Positions 49,539-58,084 of a stretch of DNA of 64,000 nucleotides are shown here, piece by piece. Position numbers and translations under genes: made by a program. A model generated the notes under the pieces. The model was not told where the DNA came from, did no database searches, and was given only the letters and a program-made list of their open reading frames with translations. Numbering within the stretch: the first letter of the stretch is position 1; every line of letters starts with the position of its first letter. Source of the DNA: JAJDXW01 sp965223775 (GTDB taxonomy: Bacteria > Pseudomonadota > Gammaproteobacteria > HK1); contig OZ245021.1 of the NCBI GenBank assembly GCA_965223775.1, positions 682,001 through 746,000 of the forward strand, read 5' to 3'.

Positions 49539-50573
49539 CACCTTGGAGCCCGTGTTGCGGAAGGCCATGCGCGAGCGCGGACCGAGGAGCCCCCACACGG
49601 GGAACGGATCGGAGAGAAGGTCCTCCATCTCGTCGAAGAGGAGGAGCGACCCGCCGTGCCCGGCGAGCAGGCGCTGGGCGAGCCGGAGCTCCTGGAGGCG
49701 TTCGCCGCGCACCGGCTCGTCGCCCGTGTCGTCGATTTCGCCCACGCTGTAGAGGGACGCGTCGAGCCGCTCGGCGAGGACCTTGCAGAACTCGGTCTTG
49801 CCCGTCCCGGGAGGGCCGTAGAGGAGGATGTTCACCCCTCGCGCGCCGCTCGCGAGCGCGCCGGTGATCACCCTCTCGATGTGGTCGCGGTCGTGGGCCA
49901 CGTGGTCGAAGTCCGACCATTCGAGCTCGCTTGCGGGCGATGCGTCGAGGAGCAGACGGTGCACGTCGGTTCCGGAGCCGGCCGGAGCGGCGGCGAGCCG
50001 GTTCAGCCGGTCGAGCGCCTTCAAGTCCCCGTCACTGTCGACGCAGACGAGCCCCGAGCGGACGAGCGGCGCGTCCGCCCGGAGGCGCGCCTGGACGGTG
50101 TTCGCCGATACGCCAAGGAGCGCGGGGAGCGCCGGACCCTGGACGTTGAGCGGCGTCATGAACCGCCGCGGCGCCCGGAACACGTCGTCGATCATCGACT
50201 CGATGACGGGCTGCGCCTGGTAGCGGAGGATGAGCTCGAGGACGTCGATGTCCGTCCGCGAGAGGCCCATCGCCCTCGCGAGGCGGCGGAGCCGCTGCGC
50301 GGTCCGGTCCGGACGCGCCATCCGTGCGGCCGAGTACTCGTCGCGCAAGGCTTCCTGGAGCGAGCGCCAGTTGCCCCCGGACAGCCCCTCGTCGCGACCA
50401 CGCTTCTCCGCCCGAATGGTCGATGGCCGCTTCCTCCTCCCGAACGCCACCCGGTTCTCGCGGTCGGCAATCCATTCGGCGAGGTCCGACGCCTCCCGGT
50501 CCCGGTGGTGAAGGGCCGAGGCGGCATTCGCGAGGTAGAAGGCCATCAGGCGCTGCTCGTACGCGTTCAGCAT
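49539..50573 (-). pseudogene. tandem AAA+ ATPase, N-terminal half copy
   Basis: 345 codons from ATG 50573 are nearly the same as the first half of the intact protein at 46472 (LNAYEQRLMAFYLANAASAL, LYGPPGTGKTEFCKVLAERL, LLLFDEMEDLLSDPF). After FRNTGSKV at 49539 similarity stops; the second AAA domain is missing. A product with a single active P-loop could still be made, but the architecture is broken. Its remaining part is probably the fragment at 47892-48222. Confidence 0.7.
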
Positions 50574-50578
50574 GCACT

Positions 50579-50617
50579 CTCTCCGGACCGGACTTGTGGT
50601 CCGCGTGATCCGGAGAG
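50579..50617 (-). promoter_or_regulatory. leader hairpin before the second AAA+ copy
   Basis: On the transcript, CUCUCC and GGACC pair with GGUCC and GGAGAG, with a 7-9-base internal insertion on the 5' side compared with the hairpin at 46478. The loop and 3' arm (ACAAGUCCGGUCCGGAGAGA) are kept almost base for base, including the ribosome binding site GGAGAG six bases before the AUG. Confidence 0.4.
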
Positions 50618-51431
50618 GATGGCTGCCGTGGCACGTTCCGCCGTAACGATTCGGGGAGGTTATCGCCGAAGATCCGCGTCCTCGTGACCCGTTGCCACGC
50701 GCTCGTCACGGTCCGGCAGACGACGGCGGTGGGACGCTTCTGCCCTTGCTCTCCGCACCCGGCTCGATACAGATGGCTGTCTCGTGAGGCTCGGAACCCG
50801 AGATGAAGTCCGTCATGTTGTGCCTGCCGCTGCCCGACCGACCGATCGACGCACTGGGCTGCGTTGCCTCGGCCGCCGGCTTGGCCACGTCCCCCCCGGG
50901 ATTGTCGGCTGATGGAGCACACGTTCCGCTATGCTTGATCCTGGGTGTGGCCGAGGTGCGACCAGGTGTTCGCCGACGGGTGCGGTGTGGAAGGCGACCG
51001 GTTGGTGACGCAGGGCCACGAACTCCGGGCCGAGGTGCGGGAAACGGCAGAGCAATGACGCGCCAGCGAACACGACTTGCGGAGTGCCGCCTCCGGGCGG
51101 GAATTCGCGTCGGATCGCAAGACACGCCACCGTCCGGCGCGTCCACTCCGCCCGGCGTGTCAAGCGCATTCGCTCTCCGGTATGTCGCGAATCGGATGGA
51201 CGGTCTCGGCTTGCGGAGCCGGCCGCAGCCAGAATCACGCGCAGGCTCGGTGTCGTTCCGCTCGCGTCGGCTGGGCTTCCCAATCGGGTCCGGAGCACTA
51301 CGCTCGTCGCTCGTGCGCGACGACCGTCGTATCGGAGGATGAACGCGAGGTGAGAACGGCGGCCTCAACTGGATCGCGAACTACATCTGGGGCATCGCGG
51401 ACGATGTGCTGCGGGACCCCTGTGTGCGCGG

Positions 51432-51673
51432 AAGCAAGAGACGTTGCCCAACGCCAGATCGACCTCCTCCGCGAATACCGCACGCGCCTCATCGCCGATG
51501 TCGTGACTGGCAAGCTCGAGGTGCGAGCGGCGGCGGCCATGCTGCCCGAGGAGCCTGACGACGCAGTTGCGGTGGAAGCCGATTGCGCCAATGCGGAAGG
51601 AAAAGACGACGACCGTCCTGACCGCGACCCGCGGATAGAAGTACCGGCCACACAAAGGGAGATGACTTCATGA
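51432..51673 (+). pseudogene. type I restriction specificity subunit (HsdS) C-terminal relic
   Basis: The frame reads RDVAQRQIDLLREYRTRLIA, then DVVTGKLEVRAAAAMLPEE. This is the conserved C-terminal helix and VTGK(L/I)DVR motif of HsdS proteins. The two target-recognition domains and the rest are gone; upstream codons are not coherent. Its stop overlaps the DUF433 gene by four bases, which shows that the downstream small genes were part of the same operon. Confidence 0.65.
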
Positions 51674-51891
51674 CCGACTGGAACACCTGCCCGGCGGTGG
51701 AGCGCAACCCCCGCAAGATCAACGGAGCTTGGGCCTTCTCCGGAACAAGGGTACCGGTATACGCCCTTTTTGAAAACCTCGAGAGCGGCGCAACCATGAA
51801 GCAGTTTCTGGAATGGTATCCGGAGGTAAAGGAGTGGCAGGTGGCGGCTGTCCTCAATCATGAAGTGGAACATTTCAAAGCGCCGGCCTGA
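51670..51891 (+). CDS. DUF433 antitoxin-like protein
   Basis: 73 residues: CPAVERNPRKINGAWAFSGT, then RVPVYALFENLESGATMKQF, LEWYPEVKEWQVAAVL. GAWAFSGTRVPV and the W/YP block are the hallmarks of DUF433 proteins, small winged-helix-type antitoxins usually paired with PIN-like DUF5615 toxins. ATGA overlap with the HsdS relic upstream. A DUF5615 start follows two bases later but is broken, so this antitoxin may be an orphan. Confidence 0.85.
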   Translation: MTDWNTCPAVERNPRKINGAWAFSGTRVPVYALFENLESGATMKQFLEWYPEVKEWQVAAVLNHEVEHFKAPA

Positions 51892-51893
51892 CC

Positions 51894-51965
51894 ATGAAGA
51901 TCCTGTTCGACCATGGAACCCCGGCACCCCTTCGAAACCATCTTCGGCAACATTCGGTGGACAGG
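51894..51965 (+). pseudogene. DUF5615 (PIN-like toxin) N-terminal relic
   Basis: ATG 51894 begins KILFDHGTPAPLRNHLRQHS, the start of DUF5615 PIN-like proteins with the first catalytic Asp (FDHGTP). After about 24 residues the frame diverges into unrelated sequence, and the HsdR relic follows. The toxin is lost by deletion while its partner remains. Confidence 0.55.
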
Positions 51966-51999
51966 TCGGCGGAGAACAGATGGGAATTGCTGGAGAACG

Positions 52000-52110
52000 A
52001 TGAAGGACGACAACCAGCTCTTCAAACAGTTCATGGACAACGACGGCTTCAAGCGCTGGATGACGGACACCGTGTTCGAGCTGACAACGGAACAGGCAGA
52101 CGCGGCTTGA
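52000..52110 (+). pseudogene. type I restriction subunit (HsdR) C-terminal relic
   Basis: The last 36 codons (DNQLFKQFMDNDGFKRWMTD, then TVFELTTEQADAA) match the usual end of HsdR subunits (F..W L.D.VF..T). With the HsdS end at 51432-51673 this brackets a deletion that removed almost all of hsdR. The match is short and by eye. Confidence 0.4.
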
Positions 52111-52247
52111 GGAGCGACGGCAACCACTGGAACCGGAATCCTCGAGATTGCCTGCCCGCCACTTCCCGGGACTGAATTCGCCGCCGTCCGAAGGGGGCAG
52201 CAGACGCCGCCGTGACCGCGTGTCACGGCCGAACCAGTACCCTGCGA

Positions 52248-52883
52248 TTACAGGATCTCGGCCAGCTCCAGGCGGAATCCGGGCAGCACGGGGTCGGCGG
52301 ATACGCTTTCCGGCCCTTTCAAGCGCTCGACCGGAGCTCCGGGGCGGTACACGAACACTTGACTTCCCAAGGGATCGATCAGCCAGCCGAGCTGCGCGCC
52401 GTTCTCCATGTACTCGCGCATCTTGTCCTGGAGCGCGGACCGGCCGTCCATCGGCGAGCGCAGCTCGATGACGAAGTCCGGGCAAAGGGGCAGGAACTTC
52501 GCCCGCTCCTCGGCGGTGAGGGCGGCCAGGCGGTCGTGGCTGACCCAGGAGGCATCCGGTGATCGGGTCGCGCCGTTCGGAAGCAAGAATCCGCCCGAGG
52601 AATCGAAGGTTCGTCCCGTTCCGTCCCGCTTCGCCCAGAGCCGCAACTGCATCGTGATCTCTGCATTCTTGTCGCTGGTATCCCCTCCGGCCGGCGCCAT
52701 GATCACGAGTCCTCCCTGAGCGGTGCGTTCGATGCGAAGCTCCCGGTTGAGCCGGCAGAACTCGTAGAACTGATCGTCCGTGAGATGCAGATCCGGTGGA
52801 AGGCGGAGGAGCACCGCGGTGCTCTCCGCCGACATCGGCCGATGGAGCGGTTGGCTCGGAATGGGCTGGAGGGCCGCGCTCAT
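52248..52883 (-). CDS. Uma2-family (DUF820) putative endonuclease
   Basis: 211 residues. The PD-(D/E)XK-type core is visible: SPDASWVSHDRLAAL (Asp), LPLCPDFVIELRSPMDGRSA (Glu with ELRSP), then LQDKMREYMENGAQLGWLID. Uma2/DUF820 proteins are small restriction-like nucleases of unclear role, often multicopy. The gene stands alone and looks intact; the ribosome binding site AAAAGGGA lies six to seven bases before ATG 52883. Confidence 0.88.
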   Translation of the reverse strand: MSAALQPIPSQPLHRPMSAESTAVLLRLPPDLHLTDDQFYEFCRLNRELRIERTAQGGLVIMAPAGGDTSDKNAEITMQLRLWAKRDGTGRTFDSSGGFLLPNGATRSPDASWVSHDRLAALTAEERAKFLPLCPDFVIELRSPMDGRSALQDKMREYMENGAQLGWLIDPLGSQVFVYRPGAPVERLKGPESVSADPVLPGFRLELAEIL

Positions 52884-53007
52884 GTTCCCTTTTCGATTCC
52901 GATTCGTCCGGTCGGAGCCCAGTATAGAGCAGTCAGCTCCGGCGATTGACCGTGTTCAAGAGCCCCACCGGCTCTCATTGCCGCGCCGATGAGCCCGCAG
53001 GCCGGGA

Positions 53008-53847
53008 TCACCGCCGCATATGGCGGGCGACCTCCGCGGACGACATGACCTGGTCGACGTAGGAGAAGGTGCCCTTTTCCATCGCTTCGGTCGCTGCCGC
53101 GACCACGCCGCTCATCGCCGCCCGGTACAGCGATGTCGCGAGGCTGATGCGCCGCACGCCGGTCGCCGCGAGATCGGCCACGCAAAAGGATCTGCCCGCA
53201 ACGCCGACCATGAAGTTGACCGGCTTCGATACGGCACGGCACACCGCGCCGACCGCCGCGATGTCCGGCAACGCCGGCGCCATCAGGACATCGGCCCCGG
53301 CGCGTTCGTACGCCTGCAGCCGGGCGATGACCTCGTCGAGGTCCGGAAGGCCGCGGATGAAACACTCGCTCCGTGCGGTCAGCGTGAAACGAAAGCCGAC
53401 CGATCGGGCGGCCTCGGCCGCCGCGACGATGCGTTCCGCAGCCAGATCGCGGTCATAGAACGGACGGTCCGTGTCGCCGGTGAAATCCTCGATCGTGCAC
53501 CCGACCAGCCCCGCTTCGGCCGCCTGCGTCACGGTTTTCGCCACGGCCTCGGGTTCATGGCCGAAACCGTTCTCCAGATCGGCCGAAACCGGCAGGTCGA
53601 CCGCATCCACGACGGCGCGCGAGTGGTCCAGGGCCTCGTCGCGCGAGACCTCGCCGTCGCAGCGGCCCAGGGTGCCGGCAAACCCGCCGCTCGTCGTTCC
53701 CAGCGCTTCGAACCCCAGGCCGGCCAGGATCCGGGCCGAGCCGGCATCGAACGCGTTTGCGAGGATGAAAGGCTCCGCGCCCTGGTGCAGGGCGTGGAAG
53801 CGCTCGGCCTTTTCGGCCTGGGTGAATGGGAATGGGGCGTCGGCCAT
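53008..53847 (-). CDS. isocitrate lyase/PEP mutase-family enzyme
   Basis: 279 residues of TIM-barrel type. FILANAFDAGSARILAGLGF, GTTSGGFAGTLG, then DLENGFGHEP and TIEDFTGDTDRP carry the metal-binding acidic residues of the family; LTARSECFIRG is also typical. Members cleave or form C-C or C-P bonds of small 2-oxo acids or methylisocitrate-like compounds. The PEP mutase Cys motif KKCGH is not present, so it is a lyase-type paralogue of unknown substrate. ATG 53847 was chosen over ATG 53865 because the family begins near FTQAEKAERF. Confidence 0.85.
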   Translation of the reverse strand: MADAPFPFTQAEKAERFHALHQGAEPFILANAFDAGSARILAGLGFEALGTTSGGFAGTLGRCDGEVSRDEALDHSRAVVDAVDLPVSADLENGFGHEPEAVAKTVTQAAEAGLVGCTIEDFTGDTDRPFYDRDLAAERIVAAAEAARSVGFRFTLTARSECFIRGLPDLDEVIARLQAYERAGADVLMAPALPDIAAVGAVCRAVSKPVNFMVGVAGRSFCVADLAATGVRRISLATSLYRAAMSGVVAAATEAMEKGTFSYVDQVMSSAEVARHMRR

Positions 53848-54416
53848 GGATGTGCCTCTCTCCACTGAATCCAGCCTGCGCGATGCTGCGCCCCGGATAC
53901 CCCTGCGTCAACGGATCTCACGGTCGCCGTGAAGAGCTGTACGCGCACTGGACGACGTGCGGTTGCCGATGAGGTTGTTCGGTGATCCGGTCAGGGACCA
54001 GGCTCCGCAGTGCCGCCGGAAAAAGGCCCGCCAGGCGAAGCGACCGCCCGCCGCACCCGGCCGCGGGCGGGCAGGGTCCGGGGCGCGCTCGCTACACTTG
54101 CCATCGTGAGTTCCGTCCCCTTTCATTTTGATCCGGCGTACGCCCTCCCCAACGCCGCCTGTCGGGACCGGAATGTCGTTGACAGGTCCCGCCATGCGGT
54201 GGAGTCCCGGGCGACCGTCGATAGAACGGCGTCGCAGACCTTGCACTGAACCTCGGACACGGCTCAGGTTCGAGGCGCACTGGCCGCACGTGAGAGCGAG
54301 CGCTGAGGACGGCTAGACAGGTGATGCACACGCAGGATGCGGCTGCAACCCGCCCCTTGCGCCCAGTACGTGCGGAGGATGCGGGCGCCGGTCGAAGAAG
54401 ATCGGCGCCCCGGTGC

Positions 54417-54851
54417 CTACGCGTCGGGCGGGTCGCAGGACTCGGTGCCCATGTCGGCGGGCACGCTGACTTCCACCAGCTCGAACTTGTCCGAGGTCGC
54501 GAGCTCGTTGTGGGGGGTGCCGCCCGGAATGTAGAGGCTGTCGCCGGCCTCGATCCGCACCGTCTTCCCGCCCGCGAACGCGAGGTCGACCCAGCCGCTC
54601 AGCATGTAGACGAGCTGTCCCTCGCAATGGTGGACGTGCCAGCCGGTCGGCTCCGACAGGCCTTGCGACGCCGACGTGACCTGCGCGCGGATGCGCCCGC
54701 CGCTCGCCTCGGTGACACCGAGCTCGCGATACTTCATCCAGTCGCGACGCCCCTCGACGTAGACCGCCTCGTTCTTCTTGGCGTGGGCGAAGTCGTCGGA
54801 AAGCTCCACCGCCTCGGAAATCTCGGCTACCGCCGCAGCGCTGCTGCTCAT
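54417..54851 (-). CDS. cupin-domain protein
   Basis: 144 residues. GWHVHHCEGQLVYMLSGWVD is cupin motif 1 (two His and a downstream acidic residue), and GDSLYIPGGTPHNELATSDK is motif 2 (His). This gives a single-domain metal-binding beta-barrel. The start ATG 54851 has GAGGAG seven bases upstream. It follows the NYN gene on the same strand by 134 bases. Small cupins of this kind are isomerases, dioxygenases or ligand sensors; the role is not readable. Confidence 0.85.
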   Translation of the reverse strand: MSSSAAAVAEISEAVELSDDFAHAKKNEAVYVEGRRDWMKYRELGVTEASGGRIRAQVTSASQGLSEPTGWHVHHCEGQLVYMLSGWVDLAFAGGKTVRIEAGDSLYIPGGTPHNELATSDKFELVEVSVPADMGTESCDPPDA

Positions 54852-54985
54852 GCTGTTCTCCTCTGGTGATGCGCGGCATGACCGCGGCCATGGACCGGTT
54901 CCGATCCTAGGCGCGGAGCGGGGACGCCGCAAGAAAGACGATGGAACAATGATGAATTCAGCATGGACGAAGTGCCGCGGCTACA

Positions 54986-55600
54986 TCATGGACGTTTCCC
55001 CATGGCGACAGGAACCGCATGACGCGGAGCGCCAATCGGCTCACCCGGCATCGGTGGCTCCAGGAAGGTCATGCTGTCGTAGAAATCATCCAGTGCGACG
55101 AACTTGCCATTCCGCTCCGCCCATTCGCGCATCCGGCGGTTGCAGCTATGCCGCCAGGACAACACTTCGATTCGCCATTGGCGCCCATGCATACGCTCCA
55201 GGTCAGCGTGAAAACCGACGCCGTCGATAAAGCCGCTTCCGTCTCCGGTCAGCAGTACCGCGATACCGGGATCCCCGTTGTAGTCGAAGGCATCACGCAG
55301 CATCGCGGTTTGCAGGGTCTGATGTACCCCCTGCTCCCGGCCCTGCATCGCGCCGCGTTCCAGCAACTGTACCGTCACTCCTTCGTTTTCAAGACGGTTC
55401 CAGACGTGTCGCAGCTCGGGAGGAACGGAGCCGACGACGATTGCGTGCTCGATCTCACGTCCGGCGTGCGCCAGTTCCAGGAGATTCCGGAAATGGACAC
55501 GCACCCGATGACGGGCGGTTGCTCCTTCTCGTTCTACTGCGACGTCACGAGCGCTGATGAAGATGTTGGAGTTATCCCAGTAGAAAAAGACTTTTTCCAT
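54986..55600 (-). CDS. NYN-domain (PIN-like) putative endoribonuclease
   Basis: 204 residues. The N-terminus FFYWDNSNIFIS has the first acidic residue in the WDNSN motif. AIVVGSVPPELRHVWNRLEN and AVLLTGDGSGFIDGVGFHAD carry the further acidic positions (TGDGSGF) of NYN/LabA-like nucleases. The C-terminus ends in a proline-rich tail. The family cleaves RNA with divalent metal. It starts 79 bases after the hyuB stop on the same strand; there is no evident functional link. Confidence 0.82.
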   Translation of the reverse strand: MEKVFFYWDNSNIFISARDVAVEREGATARHRVRVHFRNLLELAHAGREIEHAIVVGSVPPELRHVWNRLENEGVTVQLLERGAMQGREQGVHQTLQTAMLRDAFDYNGDPGIAVLLTGDGSGFIDGVGFHADLERMHGRQWRIEVLSWRHSCNRRMREWAERNGKFVALDDFYDSMTFLEPPMPGEPIGAPRHAVPVAMGKRP

Positions 55601-55679
55601 TGCAGATCCGTAGAGCCCGCCTTGTTGCAGCCCATTGTAGTCCTGTCCCTCACTCAATCCGTCCGTGGACGGGCACGGA

Positions 55680-58040
55680 TCAGGGGCGGGTTTCGAGGGC
55701 GGCGGCACAGTCGCGCAGGCACGTATCGCTCGCGCGCTTCAGGCGATCGCCGAGGCTTATCTCTCTCCCGTTTCCGCGGGCGGTGCGCTGGACGGAGCTG
55801 CCGTTGGCCCGGAGCTGCCCGGTGACCTCCACCTCGTCGTCGCCGAGGTGGTAGCCGACGATCTCGAAGCTCCAGCCCTCGCCGTACCGTGCGCTGAGCG
55901 CGAGCGCGGTGTCGTTGCCGGATATGCCGTTCGAGCCGTTCGCGCCCGCCGCTGCGTTTGCCGTTCGGGCCGCCGTCGCCGGCGGGGCCGGAGCACGCGA
56001 GGAAACGGCCGCCGTGGTTCTTTGTGCATCGCGAGTGGAGGCGATGCCACCGGCGGCCGACCCGCCGCCATTTGCGCCGGCTGCGTAACCGGACGGAGCC
56101 TCCCGGCCGCTGCCCGCGGCGGCGGCCCGCGCCCTCCGGCCGATCGCGGCGGAGGAATGGGCAACCGCGCCCTGCCGGCCGTCGCGGCTGCCGGGAGCCC
56201 GTGCCGAAGCGAGGTCCTCGCCTTCCCGGATCGCGACCGGGCCGAGATCCGTTCCCGCGCCCGTGCGCTCGGCGCCGGGCCGCGCCCGGAGCTCGCGCCG
56301 CGCCGCGTCCGTCGCCGCTTCGTCCACCGTCTCCGCCTCCAGGTCCACCACCACCCCGAACGCCGAGCGCGCCGCTTCGCTGGTGAAGAATCCGTCCAGC
56401 ACGTCCTCCAGCACCTTTTCGGCCGGCCGCTCGAGCGGGTCGCCGTACCCGCCGCCGCTCGGGCCATAGAAGGCCATCACGTCGCCCGGCTCGACTCGCA
56501 GTCCCGAGAACTTCGCGGGCATGGCCCGCCCGTCCTCGGGGCGGGCGTCGTTGTAGATATCGAGCCTTCCGCCCGCGCCGTCCCAGCCGCCGAAGACCCC
56601 CCACGGCACGTCCTCGTGCCGGTCCGCCTCGTGGGTGATGAACCCTTCCTTCAGCATTCGCTGCTTCTTGACCACCCCGAGTCCGCCCCGGAAGCGTCCG
56701 GGGGCGGGCATGATGTCGTCGCGCAACTCATAGCGATCGCACACCATCGGGAGGTGCATCGCGAGGTCCTCGAGCGGGTTGTTGCGGGTGTTCGCCATGA
56801 GGCTGTCGATGCAGTCCGGGCCGTCCGACGCGGGCCGCCCCCCGTACGAGCCCTCGTTCACTTCCAGGAACACCCAGTAGTCGCCGGAGGGCCGGATCCC
56901 GGAGTAGGCGGCGAAGGAGAGGGTGGCGGAGCTCCCCGCGATGATCTCGTCCGGCAGCACGGGGCTGAGGGCCTTGTAGATCAAGTCGATGACCCGGTTG
57001 ATCTGGGAGAAGCGGGCCTCCGCGGCGGCCGGGAACCGCGGGTTGAAGATGGAGCCCTCGGGCGCGATGACGCTGATCGGGCGGAACGAGCCCTGGTTCG
57101 ACGGCACCTTGATCTCGGAGGTCTCCGCGTCGAGCAGGAGCGAGCGGATCGCGCAGAAGCACGCCACCTTGGTCGAGCCCTCGAAGGGTACGTTGAACCC
57201 CGTCTCGACCTGGCCCGACGAGCCGGTGAGGTCCACGACGATGCCGTCGCCTTCGATCCGCACGCACACCTTGATCGGGAGCCGCACGTCGCGGTTTCGC
57301 CCGTCGTCGTCGAGGAATCCTTCCGCCCGGTACTCGCCGTCCGGGATCGCCGCGATCCGCTGGCGAAGGACCCGCTCGGTGTAGTCCATGAGCTGGCGCG
57401 TGGCCGCGATGACGTCGTCGTAGCCGAAGCGATCCATGAGCTCGATGAAGCGCCGGACCCCGAGGCGCGCGGAGGCGATCTGGGCGTCGAGGTCGTCGAG
57501 GAGCTGGCGCGACGCGCGCGAGTTGTTGCGGATGTAGTCCCACATCGCCTCGTTGCGCTGCCCCGCTTCGTAGAGCTTGGTTCCCGCGAACAGCATCCCC
57601 TCGGCGTAGACGTCCGGGATGTCGATGATGAGGCCCGGGGTGGCGGCCCCGATGTCGAGGTGGTGGGCGGTGTTGGCCGAGTAGCCGACCAGCCGGTCGC
57701 GGTAGAAGATGGGGATGACGACCGCAATGTCGGGCGAATGGCTCGACCCGTAGTAGGGGTGGTTGTGGATGACGACGTCCCCGTCGGACCAGTTCCCCTG
57801 CACCACCTTCTCGATGCCTTCGAGGTAGCCCGGCAGCGATCCGATATGGAGCGGGGTCGACTCCGACTCGCACAGGGTGTTGTATTCGGTATCGAAGAGC
57901 CCGGCGCCAAGGTCCTGCGATTCGCGGATGATCGACGAGAAGGACATGCGGTAGAGCACGTGCCCCATCTCCTCGGCGATGGTGTCGAGAGCGCCGCTGA
58001 TGACCTGCAAGGTGATCGGGTCGAGTTCCCGGTTGGCCAT
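55680..58040 (-). CDS. hyuB: HyuB (hydantoinase B/oxoprolinase), with extra C-terminal domain
   Basis: 786 residues from ATG 58040 (AAAAGGAG nine bases upstream). The body (about 1-590) is hydantoinase B: DPITLQVISGALDTIAEEMG, HIGSLPGYLEGIEKVV, FRGGLGVVKKQRML, YGPSGGGYGDPLER. Together with HyuA it opens N-methylhydantoin or hydantoin rings with ATP. An Ala/Gly-rich linker (about 620-710) leads to a distinct C-terminal domain, ARYGEGWSFEIVGYHLGDDE, which also occurs in the 174-aa protein at 61736. That extension is unusual; typical HyuB proteins end shortly after YGDPLER. Confidence 0.92.
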   Translation of the reverse strand: MANRELDPITLQVISGALDTIAEEMGHVLYRMSFSSIIRESQDLGAGLFDTEYNTLCESESTPLHIGSLPGYLEGIEKVVQGNWSDGDVVIHNHPYYGSSHSPDIAVVIPIFYRDRLVGYSANTAHHLDIGAATPGLIIDIPDVYAEGMLFAGTKLYEAGQRNEAMWDYIRNNSRASRQLLDDLDAQIASARLGVRRFIELMDRFGYDDVIAATRQLMDYTERVLRQRIAAIPDGEYRAEGFLDDDGRNRDVRLPIKVCVRIEGDGIVVDLTGSSGQVETGFNVPFEGSTKVACFCAIRSLLLDAETSEIKVPSNQGSFRPISVIAPEGSIFNPRFPAAAEARFSQINRVIDLIYKALSPVLPDEIIAGSSATLSFAAYSGIRPSGDYWVFLEVNEGSYGGRPASDGPDCIDSLMANTRNNPLEDLAMHLPMVCDRYELRDDIMPAPGRFRGGLGVVKKQRMLKEGFITHEADRHEDVPWGVFGGWDGAGGRLDIYNDARPEDGRAMPAKFSGLRVEPGDVMAFYGPSGGGYGDPLERPAEKVLEDVLDGFFTSEAARSAFGVVVDLEAETVDEAATDAARRELRARPGAERTGAGTDLGPVAIREGEDLASARAPGSRDGRQGAVAHSSAAIGRRARAAAAGSGREAPSGYAAGANGGGSAAGGIASTRDAQRTTAAVSSRAPAPPATAARTANAAAGANGSNGISGNDTALALSARYGEGWSFEIVGYHLGDDEVEVTGQLRANGSSVQRTARGNGREISLGDRLKRASDTCLRDCAAALETRP

Positions 58041-58084
58041 GACTAGCTCCTTTTCGTTCCGGAGGCGCCGCCCTCGCTTGCCGG

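Noticed and set aside
50706..51368. Two opposing open frames between the AAA+ relic and the HsdS relic
   Set aside because: Arg/Pro-rich composition on both strands, no motif and no ribosome binding site; treated as non-coding.
55665..58046. Very long open frame on the plus strand opposite hyuB (about 790 codons)
   Set aside because: It is the antisense shadow of a GC-rich gene: Arg/Asp/Val/His-biased composition and no domain. hyuB on the minus strand has full family motifs and a ribosome binding site.
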